A stretch of 19,421 nt of DNA from JAGQUL01 sp038212015 (GTDB taxonomy: Bacteria; Actinomycetota; Thermoleophilia; Gaiellales; SKUG01): positions 1 to 19,421 of the forward strand of contig JBBQUY010000066.1 in assembly GCA_038212015.1 (NCBI GenBank), read 5' to 3'. The notes beneath the pieces were generated by a model that saw only the letters and a program-made list of their open reading frames with translations, did no database searches and had not been told where the DNA came from. This document shows, piece after piece, positions 7,274 through 14,371 of the stretch. The translations under genes and the position numbers were made by a program. Numbering within the stretch: position 1 is the first letter of the stretch; every line of letters begins with the position of its first letter.

Positions 7274-8212
7274 ATGGATACCACCACCCACACCGCTGCA
7301 CCCACCGACACCTTCCGAGCCGCCGGCCGCGCCACCGGCGCGAAGCTCCCCGACGAGCTGCGCCTGGGTGCGACCCGGCTCGTCGTCACCGACTTCGAGC
7401 GCTCGACCGCGTTCTACGAGGGCGTGCTCGGGCTCATGCGCCTGCCCGATGCCGACGACGGAATCGCCCGCTTCGGCAGCTCCAAAGACGCCGTCGCCAT
7501 CGAGCTCGTCGAACGCCCCGGAGCGCGCCGCGCCGGTCGCACGGCCGGCCTCTACCACGTCGCGCTGCTGTATCCGTCGCGCGAGGAGCTCGCCCGTGTC
7601 GTCGAACGCATCGCGGCCACGCGCACGATGATCGACGGCGCTTCCGACCACGGAACGCACGAGGCGATCTACCTGCCCGACCCGGACGGCAACGGCATCG
7701 AGCTCGCCGCCGATCGCCCGCGAGACGCGTGGCCTGACCTGTCGAACATCGAGGAGATCCGCCCTCGCCCGCTCGACATGCATGCGCTGCTCGCGACGGT
7801 CGCCGGTCAGGTCGACGTTCCCGCGCGCGCAGCCGACGGCGTCACGGTCGGGCACCTGCACCTGCACGTGGGCGACATCGCCGAGGCGACCCGCTTCTAC
7901 GTGGACGTCGTGGGCTTCGAATCGATCACGAGCATCCCTGTCGCGGGATTCGTATCGGCCGGCGGCTACCACCACCACCTGGCGTTCAACACCTGGAAGG
8001 GCGTCGGTGTGCCGCCCGCGCCCGAAGACGCCGTCGGGCTCGACCACTGGACCGCGTTCGTGCCGACGACGGTCGACCTCGACGAGCTGCACGAGCGACT
8101 GGCGTCGGTCGACGCCGACGCCGAACGCGCCCCTGACGGCAGCATCGTGCTGCGTGATCCCTGGCGCAACGAGCTGCACGTCGCACTGGATCCCGGGGCC
8201 GCGACGTCGTGA
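7274..8212 (+). CDS. Two-domain VOC protein, CatE-like extradiol ring-cleavage dioxygenase
   Basis: The 312-residue product has two vicinal-oxygen-chelate domains. Domain 1 covers about 30-150 (LGATRLVVTDFERSTAFYEGVLGL, GLYHVALLYP, PDPDGNGIELA) and domain 2 about 190-305 (VGHLHLHVGD, GGYHHHLAFNTW, LRDPWRNELHVAL). In extradiol dioxygenases the iron ligands His, His and Glu are in the second domain; here His194, one of His233-235 and Glu300 fit. Domain 1 keeps His95 and Glu143 but lacks the first His, as expected for a non-metal domain. It resembles Bacillus CatE/MhqO, which cleave catechols or hydroquinones. ATG 7274 gives the best N-terminus; ATG 7217 is in frame upstream. No classic Shine-Dalgarno spacing supports either. 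A glyoxalase or bleomycin-resistance role is an alternative. Confidence 0.82.
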   Translation: MDTTTHTAAPTDTFRAAGRATGAKLPDELRLGATRLVVTDFERSTAFYEGVLGLMRLPDADDGIARFGSSKDAVAIELVERPGARRAGRTAGLYHVALLYPSREELARVVERIAATRTMIDGASDHGTHEAIYLPDPDGNGIELAADRPRDAWPDLSNIEEIRPRPLDMHALLATVAGQVDVPARAADGVTVGHLHLHVGDIAEATRFYVDVVGFESITSIPVAGFVSAGGYHHHLAFNTWKGVGVPPAPEDAVGLDHWTAFVPTTVDLDELHERLASVDADAERAPDGSIVLRDPWRNELHVALDPGAATS

Positions 8213-8243
8213 GCCGCCCGCGCCGGGTCGATATCCTCGACCC

Positions 8244-8825
8244 ATGGCCCTCGTTCCCGACGACCTGCCGATCAAGCGCTTCACGGACGCCGACGCGTTC
8301 GAGAGGTGGCTGCGCGACAACCACGACATCGCGCCCGGCGTCTGGATCCAGATGGCGAAGAAAGCGAGCGGCATCGCCTCGATCGGATGGGACGATGCCG
8401 TGCCCGTCGCGCTGTGCTGGGGCTGGATCGACGGCCAGCGGCGCGGGATGGACGAGCAGTTCTTCCTGCAGCGCTTCACGCCTCGCCGCAAGCGAAGCGT
8501 CTGGTCGAAGATCAACGTCGCCCACGTCGAACGCCTGATCGCCGAAGGCAGGATGCAGCCCGCCGGGCTCGCCCAGGTCGAGGCAGCGAAGGCCGACGGC
8601 CGCTGGGACGCCGCCTATCACTCCGTCGCCAGCAACCACGTGCCCCCGGAGCTGCAGGCCGCGCTCGATGCGAACCCCGCCGCAGCCGCGGAGTTCGCGA
8701 AGCTCAACTCCGCCAATCGCTACGCCATGAGCTGGCGCGTGCAGAACGCCAAGCGTGCCGACACCAAGCAGCGTCGAGTCGAGCAGTTCATCGGGATGCT
8801 CGAGCGTGGCGAGCGCCTGCACTGA
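8244..8825 (+). CDS. YdeI/OmpD-associated (OmdA) family protein
   Basis: The 193-residue protein matches the OmdA type: RWLRDNHDIAPGVWIQMAKK, then WDDAVPVALCWGWIDGQRRG, then QRFTPRRKRSVWSKINVAHVERL and a closing helical part with AKLNSANRYAMSW and RVEQF. The family has been linked in name to protection from bacteriocins and antimicrobial peptides, but its biochemistry is poorly known and this should be treated as a family label. It is cytoplasmic by appearance, with no signal peptide. The start at ATG 8244 gives the family's normal length. It sits 31 bases after the VOC gene and 28 before the ABC transporter genes, so a shared transcript is likely. Confidence 0.85.
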   Translation: MALVPDDLPIKRFTDADAFERWLRDNHDIAPGVWIQMAKKASGIASIGWDDAVPVALCWGWIDGQRRGMDEQFFLQRFTPRRKRSVWSKINVAHVERLIAEGRMQPAGLAQVEAAKADGRWDAAYHSVASNHVPPELQAALDANPAAAAEFAKLNSANRYAMSWRVQNAKRADTKQRRVEQFIGMLERGERLH

Positions 8826-8853
8826 CCTGCGGGCGCGCGATAGGTTGCGCCGC

Positions 8854-9852
8854 ATGGCTTCAGGCTCCTCAGACCTCGCGGTGCGCGTGCGCGGCGTCAC
8901 CAAGCGATTCGGCGAGACCCAGGCGCTTGCCGGCATAGACCTGGACGTTCCCACGGGCACCGTGCTCGGCATGCTCGGCCCCAACGGTGCGGGCAAGACG
9001 ACCACCGTGCGCGTGCTGTCGACGCTGCTGCGGCCTGACGCCGGCCAGGTGGAAGTCGCCGGCATCGACGTGCTGCGCGAACCGGCCCGCGTGCGCGCGC
9101 GCATCGGGCTGATCGGCCAGGCCGCGGCGGTCGACGAGATGCTCACCGGCACCGAGAACCTCGTCATGTTCGGACGCCTGCACGGGATGTCGAAGCGTGA
9201 TGCGCGGCTCCGAGCCGGCGAGCTGCTCGAACGATTCGAGCTGGTGGATGCCGCCTCGCGCATCGCGAAGGAGTACTCCGGTGGCATGCGACGGCGCCTC
9301 GACATCGCGGCAGGGATCGTCGTCCGCCCCGACGTGCTCTTCCTCGACGAGCCGACCACCGGCCTCGATCCCGCGAGCCGGCTGTCGGTGTGGGCGATCG
9401 TGCGCCAGCTGCTCGCCGACGACGTGACCGTGCTGCTCACGACGCAGTACCTGGAGGAGGCCGACCAGCTCGCCGACGACATCGTCGTCATCGACACGGG
9501 CACGGTCATCGCACACGGTACGAGCGACGTGCTCAAGGCGCAGGTCGGCGGTGAGCGCGTGACCGTCGTCGCCGAGGAGGCCGCCGATCTGCCACGCCTG
9601 GCACAGGTGCTCGGCGCGGTCGCCGACGCGCCCGCCACGATCAGCGAGGACGACCGTCGCGCGACTGCTCCGTTCAGCGCGGGTGCTCGGCGCCTGCCCG
9701 AGCTCGTGCGCGCGATCGACGAGGCAGGCATCGTGCTCGCCGGCATCGAGCTGCGGCCGCCGACGCTCGACGACGTGTTCCTGCAGCTCACCGGGCACGG
9801 CGCCGACGGCGAGGCCCTTGCTGCCACGCCGACAGACGAGGTGGACGCATGA
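8854..9852 (+). CDS. ABC transporter ATP-binding protein, DrrA family
   Basis: The 332-residue protein is the ATPase half of a drug-type exporter. Visible motifs are Walker A GPNGAGKTT (42-50), Q-loop Gln89, signature YSGGMRRR (141-148), Walker B VLFLDEP (161-167) with Glu166 as the catalytic base, and TTQYLEEAD (196-204), where Gln replaces the switch His, as is usual in DrrA proteins. The C-terminal 100 residues end in RPPTLDDVFLQLTGH, the DrrA C-terminal signature. It would work with the membrane subunit encoded next, whose start overlaps its stop (ATGA). ATG 8854 is chosen because longer starts would run into the preceding gene. The substrate is unknown; DrrA relatives export antibiotics or lipids, but no biosynthetic cluster is visible here. 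Confidence 0.94.
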   Translation: MASGSSDLAVRVRGVTKRFGETQALAGIDLDVPTGTVLGMLGPNGAGKTTTVRVLSTLLRPDAGQVEVAGIDVLREPARVRARIGLIGQAAAVDEMLTGTENLVMFGRLHGMSKRDARLRAGELLERFELVDAASRIAKEYSGGMRRRLDIAAGIVVRPDVLFLDEPTTGLDPASRLSVWAIVRQLLADDVTVLLTTQYLEEADQLADDIVVIDTGTVIAHGTSDVLKAQVGGERVTVVAEEAADLPRLAQVLGAVADAPATISEDDRRATAPFSAGARRLPELVRAIDEAGIVLAGIELRPPTLDDVFLQLTGHGADGEALAATPTDEVDA

Positions 9853-10616
9853 GCCGCTTCCTCTCCGACACCGCCGTCATGGCGTCCCGCAACTTCCGGC
9901 GCACGACGCGACTGCCCGAGATGGTGGTGTTCGCGACGATCCAGCCGGTCATGTTCGTCGTGCTGTTCCGCTACGTGTTCGGTGGAGCCATCGATACCGG
10001 CAGCGTGTCGTACGTCGACTTCCTGCTGCCGGGCATCTTCGTGCAGACGATCGCGTTCGGTTCCTTCGGCACCGCGCTCGGCCTGGCCGACGACATGCAG
10101 AAGGGCGTCGTCGATCGCTTCCGTTCGCTGCCCATGCGCCACGGCACCGTCGTGCTCGGGCGCATCATCAACGACATGTCGGTGAACACCGTCAGCATGG
10201 TCGTGATGATCGCGGTCGGCATCCTCGTCGGCTATCGCCCGGAAGGCTCCGCCTCGGAGCTCGCGCTCGGGTTCGCGCTGATGCTGCTCATCTCGTTCTC
10301 GTTTTCGTGGGTGAGCGCATGGCAGGGCCTCAAGCTCAAGACCGTGGAAGCGGTCAACAGCTTCGGGTTCATCTGGATGTTCCCGCTGACGTTCGTGTCG
10401 AGCGCGTTCGTGCCGGTCGAGACGATGCCGGGCTGGCTGCAGGGCTTTGCCGAACACCAGCCGTTCACGCGGTTCGTGGATGCCGTGCGCGGCCTGTCGC
10501 TCGGCACGCCCGATTCCGGCGACGTGTGGGCGACGCTCATCTGGTGCGCCGGCATCATCGTCGTGTTCCTGCCGCTGGCGATGCGCCAGTTCGGGGCGGC
10601 CGGCGCGCGCGACTGA
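9849..10616 (+). CDS. ABC-2 type permease, DrrB family
   Basis: The 255-residue membrane protein has about six hydrophobic segments (for example MVVFATIQPVMFVVLFRYVF, VSMVVMIAVGILVGY, LALGFALMLLISFSF and TLIWCAGIIVVFLPLAM) and the ABC-2 hallmarks DMQKGVVDRFRSLPM before the third segment and AEHQPFTRFVDAVRGL near the end. It should form a dimer with two DrrA-type ATPases and export a hydrophobic compound across the inner membrane. ATG 9849 overlaps the TGA of the ATPase gene, and GAGGTGG (9838-9844) lies four bases before it. The gene ends three bases from the convergent Nudix gene. Confidence 0.93.
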   Translation: MSRFLSDTAVMASRNFRRTTRLPEMVVFATIQPVMFVVLFRYVFGGAIDTGSVSYVDFLLPGIFVQTIAFGSFGTALGLADDMQKGVVDRFRSLPMRHGTVVLGRIINDMSVNTVSMVVMIAVGILVGYRPEGSASELALGFALMLLISFSFSWVSAWQGLKLKTVEAVNSFGFIWMFPLTFVSSAFVPVETMPGWLQGFAEHQPFTRFVDAVRGLSLGTPDSGDVWATLIWCAGIIVVFLPLAMRQFGAAGARD

Positions 10617-10625
10617 CCGTCAGTC
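10611..10625. repeat. Inverted repeat at a convergent gene junction
   Basis: GACTGA (10611-10616) and TCAGTC (10620-10625) are perfect inverted repeats around a three-base loop CCG, and each arm carries the last two codons of one gene (Asp plus TGA), since both proteins end in RD. The stem is short and has no T-tract, so a terminator is doubtful, and the symmetry may simply reflect identical last codons. Confidence 0.5.
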
Positions 10626-11108
10626 CCGGCATGCGGCGTGTGCGTCGAACGCTGCCTGCACGACGATGGGAAACCACGGGCCGCTCGGCAGAACGAGCGC
10701 CTCGTCACGCGTGACCCAGCGCACGTCGGCGATCTCGTCACCGTCGCCGTCGGTGTGCAGCTCGCCGCCGACCTGGACGCACAGGGATGTCGTCATGACG
10801 TAGCCCGTCTCGTCGCCGTTCGCGTGCACGTGGCGAAACTCCGGACCACCGAACGTGTCGATCACATGGTCGATGCGCACCCGGAGCCCGGTCTCCTCGA
10901 GCGCCTCGCGCACGACGCCCTCGCGGGGACGTTCGTCGGGTTCGAGCAGCCCGCCCGGGAACGTCCAGAACTCGTCCTCGCGCCCCGTGATCCGAACGAC
11001 GAGCAGGCGATCGTCGTCATCGAAGATCGCCGCAGTCACCGACGGCACGAGCAGGAACGTGGTGCCGATGCGCTCGCGCAGCTCGCGGATGTGGTCGGGC
11101 GTGGGCAT
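10620..11108 (-). CDS. Nudix hydrolase
   Basis: The 162-residue protein carries a complete Nudix box at 53-75: Gly53, Glu59, REALEETGL at 67-75, matching GX5EX7REUXEEXGU exactly. The preceding strand EFWTFPGG is the usual lead-in. Nudix enzymes use Mg2+ to hydrolyse nucleoside diphosphates linked to another group, such as oxidised nucleotides, NADH, ADP-ribose or nucleotide sugars; this one is not resolved further. It is cytoplasmic, with no extra domain. It is the last gene of the leftward block, nine bases after the stop of the preceding gene, and converges with the ABC permease gene. Confidence 0.92.
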   Translation of the reverse strand: MPTPDHIRELRERIGTTFLLVPSVTAAIFDDDDRLLVVRITGREDEFWTFPGGLLEPDERPREGVVREALEETGLRVRIDHVIDTFGGPEFRHVHANGDETGYVMTTSLCVQVGGELHTDGDGDEIADVRWVTRDEALVLPSGPWFPIVVQAAFDAHAACRD

Positions 11109-11117
11109 GCGACGAGC

Positions 11118-12074
11118 CTACGCCTGCGGCACGTCCTCGCGCGGAATCTGCAGCTCGGCCGGCCCGAGCTTCGCGTGGGGGAGCGACATGTCGATGCGGC
11201 CGTTGGCGATCGGCATCGGGAAGCCGGGCGCGTCAGGCACGTGCGTGCGCAGCTTCGGTGCGCCGCTCGCGTCACGCAGCGGCGAGCGGCCGTCACCAGC
11301 GGTGTGCGCGATGTCCGCCCACGTCGCCGCGCGCGGGGCCGAGTCGATGCGATCCATCACGACGGCCTGGCCAGCACCGATCGCATCGAGCACGCTCGCA
11401 CGCAGTCGCGCCTCGCCGGTTGCCACGTCCACGCCGGCCGTGGCATCGCGCGCCGCCTGTTCCGCGCCGAGGCGCTGGCCGAGCAGGTTGTTGTGCACGT
11501 CCATCACGCTCGAGTAGCGGCCGTGCTTCTCGTTGAACGTGTGCAGCCACGAATCGCGTTCGTGGGCGTTGCCCGCGCCGTGCAGGAACGCCGCAGCCTG
11601 CTCCGCGTCCGCGCCGCGCTCGCGCATGAGCCGATAGACGATCGACGCCGACGCGTACGTGTGGCGAAACGCGTCGGGGCCGTTGTCGTAGCCGATCCTG
11701 ATCTTCTTCCCGAAATGCTTCTCGGAGCCGTGGAAGAGTTCGTTCTCCCACTTCCTCGCGTCGGCCTCGGCCTTCTGCGTGGTGAGCACCCAGCTCGTGC
11801 GCGCGGGGTTGATCAGGTGCTTCGCGCCCCACATCGCGACGTGGCGCTTGCCGAGCCACTGGCCCCGGAGCGACCCGTGCGGCGAACCACCCTGACTGAT
11901 CCAGGTCTCGCCGCGGTCGAATTTCTTCTCGTCGGATGCGACGACCTTGAGCGCCGCGCCCAGCCCGAGCGCGCCCGCACCGAGCAGCAGCGGCGCCATG
12001 AACCCGCCGCCCGACACGGTGGTGGTGCCGGCCGCGGCGGCGGTGCCTGCTGCGCTGGGGGCTGCGGTGAGCAT
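11118..12074 (-). CDS. Protein of unknown function with a DAFRH / MDxHNN core
   Basis: The 318-residue protein opens with an Ala/Gly/Thr-rich stretch and a hydrophobic segment (about 25-45, FMAPLLLGAGALGLGAAL), perhaps a membrane or insertion segment. The conserved-looking core (about 125-205) contains YDNGPDAFRHTYASAS (129-144), GNAHERDSWLHTF (168-180) and MDVHNNLLGQRLG (191-203). The pattern D-x3-H, HE and DxHNN resembles a domain I remember from uncharacterised and polymorphic-toxin-type bacterial proteins (a DUF6973-like arrangement). The acidic and His residues could form a metal or catalytic site, but no activity is known. The C-terminal third looks Pro/Ala-rich and less ordered. The start at ATG 12074 has only a weak Shine-Dalgarno; ATG 11999, before the hydrophobic segment, is an alternative. 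No immunity gene is obvious nearby. Confidence 0.7.
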   Translation of the reverse strand: MLTAAPSAAGTAAAAGTTTVSGGGFMAPLLLGAGALGLGAALKVVASDEKKFDRGETWISQGGSPHGSLRGQWLGKRHVAMWGAKHLINPARTSWVLTTQKAEADARKWENELFHGSEKHFGKKIRIGYDNGPDAFRHTYASASIVYRLMRERGADAEQAAAFLHGAGNAHERDSWLHTFNEKHGRYSSVMDVHNNLLGQRLGAEQAARDATAGVDVATGEARLRASVLDAIGAGQAVVMDRIDSAPRAATWADIAHTAGDGRSPLRDASGAPKLRTHVPDAPGFPMPIANGRIDMSLPHAKLGPAELQIPREDVPQA

Positions 12075-12176
12075 GCCCTGACGTCGCAGCCGGCGGCCCG
12101 ATCGTCACGGCCGCACTGGGACGAGTGCACGGCCCACCGAGGCGCGAGCGGCGCGGGTCGCGACTCGAAATCCGTG

Positions 12177-12680
12177 TCAGGAGCGAGCCGGAAGCAGCCG
12201 CTCGAGCGCCGCCGCACGCCACTCGAAGATGCCGCGCACCTCACGCGCGACGAACAGGCGGTCGACGATCCGCGCGATGGGTCGACCCCCGCGCGGCACG
12301 AACTCGACCGTGTCGATCATGCGCGTCCGGTCGGGCCCGTCCGCCTCGAACACGTGCGTGTGGCGCCACACGCGATACGGACCACGCAGCTGCTCGTCGA
12401 CGAACGCGTGTGGCGCGTCGAAGCGCGTGATGCGCGTTCGCCAGCGGATCGGCACGCCGCGCAGGCGCAGCCGATAGTCGATGAGCATGCCTTCACTCGT
12501 GGCGCCGTCACCGACGTCGGACACGATCCGAAAGCGCAGCGACGGCGGGGTGACGCGCTCGAGGTTGCGAGCGTCGGCGAAGAACGCAAACGTCTCCTCG
12601 AGCGACCGCGGCACCTGCGTGCTGGCACGCAGCACGCTGCCGCGGCCGCCGGGAGACCTGGTGATCGTCACGTGCGCCAT
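12177..12680 (-). CDS. SRPBCC-family protein (START/Bet v 1-like fold)
   Basis: The 167-residue protein has the SRPBCC pattern: a strand, then VPRSLEETFAFFADARNLERVTPPSLRF near the start, the middle strand GMLIDYRLRLRGVPIRWRTRI, then AFVDEQLRGPYRVWRHTHVF and the long C-terminal helix VREVRGIFEWRAAALERLL. These proteins have a deep hydrophobic pocket for ligands, and some act as cyclases or in polyketide ring closure; here the ligand is unknown. The TPPSLRF motif and the GPYRxWxHxHxF segment are common in a branch of cyclase/dehydrase-like proteins. TTG at 12683 precedes the ATG at 12680, and ATG is preferred. It lies 33 bases downstream of the CBS gene. Confidence 0.85.
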   Translation of the reverse strand: MAHVTITRSPGGRGSVLRASTQVPRSLEETFAFFADARNLERVTPPSLRFRIVSDVGDGATSEGMLIDYRLRLRGVPIRWRTRITRFDAPHAFVDEQLRGPYRVWRHTHVFEADGPDRTRMIDTVEFVPRGGRPIARIVDRLFVAREVRGIFEWRAAALERLLPARS

Positions 12681-12713
12681 CAATGGTTCATACGCGCGCG
12701 ACGAGCCCGTGGA

Positions 12714-13169
12714 TCAGAACGCGACCGACTGGCGCGGCTCGGCGGAGGAGATGACCTCGACGAGCTCCGCAGTGTCCTTGCTGTCCAGGTGCATGGCGAT
12801 GTCGGCCTGCGCGACGATGCCGCACAGCTGCCGGTCCGAGTCGATCACCGGAATGCGGCGGATGAGGTGGGTCTCCATCTCGTCGAGCGCCTCCTGCATG
12901 GGAGCATCGTCGCGCACCCAGATCACGCGACCACTCGCGAGTTCACCAGCCGTCACCGAGTTCGGATCCTTGTCCGCGGCGATGCAGTGCACGACGATGT
13001 CGCGATCGGTGAGCATGCCGATCAGCTTGTCGTCGGGGCCGCAGATCGGGAGCGCGCCGACGCATTCCTCGCTCATCTGCTTGGCCGCCTGAACCAGCGA
13101 GGCGTCGTGCTTCACGCACGTACAGCCCTTGTGCATGACGTCGCTCACGAGAGTCTTCGAGGCATTCAT
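12714..13169 (-). CDS. Hrp1-like protein with two CBS domains
   Basis: The 151-residue protein consists of two CBS domains (about 7-64 and 75-130) and a short tail. It closely resembles Mycobacterium tuberculosis Hrp1 (Rv2626c): TCVKHDASLVQAAKQM, GALPICGPDD, GMLTDRDIVV, DPNSVTAGELA and RRIPVIDS are near matches to my memory of that protein. Cys18 and Cys43 line up with the Hrp1 disulfide cysteines Cys14 and Cys39. Hrp1 is induced under hypoxia and may sense a ligand or redox state; its molecular function is unsettled. ATG 13169 is well supported by AAGGAG at 13175-13180, five bases upstream, the best ribosome binding site in this block. It is the first gene after a 67-base gap, so it may have its own promoter. 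Confidence 0.9.
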   Translation of the reverse strand: MNASKTLVSDVMHKGCTCVKHDASLVQAAKQMSEECVGALPICGPDDKLIGMLTDRDIVVHCIAADKDPNSVTAGELASGRVIWVRDDAPMQEALDEMETHLIRRIPVIDSDRQLCGIVAQADIAMHLDSKDTAELVEVISSAEPRQSVAF

Positions 13170-13236
13170 TGGAGCTCCTTCCGGGGGTGGGTGCCCAGAG
13201 ACGATGTCCGGCCCACGATCGAAGAAACATCCGCGC

Positions 13237-14322
13237 TCAGGCGTGCGTGCGGGGCAGCTCGATGCGCTGTCCCGCACGCTCGGCCAGATCGGCCACGGGC
13301 TGGAAGACGACGTCCGTCTCGTTCGGTGACAGGCTCAGGATGAGCTTGTTGACCTCGGTGCGCGAGATGCCCGGGAAGCGCTCGTCGATGCGGCGCGCGA
13401 GCAGCATCGGCACGTCCTTCACGTCGACGGCCTGGGCCAGCGCCTCGAACGTGGCGAGCTGCTTCGGGTCGTTGGTGTCGACGCCCGCGAGCTGCAGCAG
13501 CGTGCGCAGGACCTTCACCTGCTCCGGGTATTTTTCGTTCTCGACGTCGAGCACCTTGTGAAAATCGTCGGGGACGGCTGCGCCCATGCGCCGGGCGGTC
13601 GCGTTGATGTTGCCGGGCCAGCGCGCCCAGGTCTCGGCGATGCTTTCGCTCAGCCAGCGCAGGTGCTTCTCGTCTCGCCCGCGTGGTGTCACGACGTGCG
13701 CGATCTCATGCAGCAGCGTCTTGATCGACCGACCGAGCCCTTCCTGGGTCTCGGGCGACGTGCTGCCGCGGAAGAACTCCACGAACGGGCGGCTCTTTTC
13801 CGGACCCATGTGGATCCAGTTGCCGGCACGAACCGCGTGGTAGCCGAGCACGTGCGTGGTCGCGGCACCGACGGCCTGGTGGTAGTTGGCGACAGAGGGT
13901 TCCGTGCCGATCATCTTCTGCACGGCGCGGTTGGCGATGAAGCCGGCGTCGTCGTACGCGAACGTGATGCCTTCGAGCTGCTTGGCACCCTGGGCGGCAT
14001 CGATCGTTGCCATGACTCCGCGAATTGCCTGCTGGATCTCCGGGCGTCCGATGTGTGCCTGCGCGATCGGTGAATCGGCGACGATCGCGCGTTCGAGGAA
14101 TGCGCCCTCACCGACGATCCTGAATCGAAGCTGCTGGTCGAGCAGAAGCTGGAACGGACCTGCCTTGCCGAGGCGTCGATCCATGAGCAGGGGGTGCCAC
14201 TCGTCGGCGAGGTCCACGCCGGCGTGCGCGGCGTGTTCTGCACGTCTGATGAGCGTCCTGGCTGCGGCGTCCATGGTCGACATGGGTGCGGCTCGTCCCC
14301 CGAGTCCCTCGGCGATCCGCAT
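13237..14322 (-). CDS. Putative zinc metallopeptidase (HEIAH motif), uncharacterised family
   Basis: I do not recognise the family of this 361-residue protein. It has LLHEIAHVVTPRG at 203-215, where HEIAH (205-209) is the HExxH zinc motif, and WLSESIAETWA at 223-233, which resembles the WLxExxAE motif of gluzincins and would supply Glu226 as third ligand, 21 residues after the first His. There is no signal peptide or membrane segment, so it is probably cytoplasmic or exported without cleavage. The N-terminal 200 residues are mostly helical with some strands, and the C-terminal 110 residues are helical. Start is uncertain: ATG 14322 has a weak GGTGAT upstream, while ATG 14283 and 14274 are alternatives. 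It lies 49 bases after the stop of the regulator fusion gene. The substrate is unknown; a structural or polymorphic-toxin role is also possible. Confidence 0.65.
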   Translation of the reverse strand: MRIAEGLGGRAAPMSTMDAAARTLIRRAEHAAHAGVDLADEWHPLLMDRRLGKAGPFQLLLDQQLRFRIVGEGAFLERAIVADSPIAQAHIGRPEIQQAIRGVMATIDAAQGAKQLEGITFAYDDAGFIANRAVQKMIGTEPSVANYHQAVGAATTHVLGYHAVRAGNWIHMGPEKSRPFVEFFRGSTSPETQEGLGRSIKTLLHEIAHVVTPRGRDEKHLRWLSESIAETWARWPGNINATARRMGAAVPDDFHKVLDVENEKYPEQVKVLRTLLQLAGVDTNDPKQLATFEALAQAVDVKDVPMLLARRIDERFPGISRTEVNKLILSLSPNETDVVFQPVADLAERAGQRIELPRTHA

Positions 14323-14371
14323 CCCAACGAATCACCCGTGCCAGTACGTCGAATCCGGCGTTGGAGCGGTT

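Noticed and set aside
7986..10457. 823-codon minus-strand frame
   Set aside because: Antisense to the VOC, OmdA and ABC transporter genes; no recognisable domain, only Ser/Arg/His-rich sequence.
8854..10616. DrrA/DrrB genes as part of an antibiotic cluster
   Set aside because: No polyketide, peptide-synthetase or tailoring set is nearby; the pair is better called a general exporter.
11118..12074. Toxin-immunity pair
   Set aside because: No small immunity-like gene, secretion tag (such as a WXG or RHS part) or repeat cassette adjoins it, so a toxin label is not supported.
10638..13343. 901-codon plus-strand frame
   Set aside because: Antisense to the Nudix, DAFRH/MDxHNN, SRPBCC and CBS genes, all of which have clear motifs or good starts.
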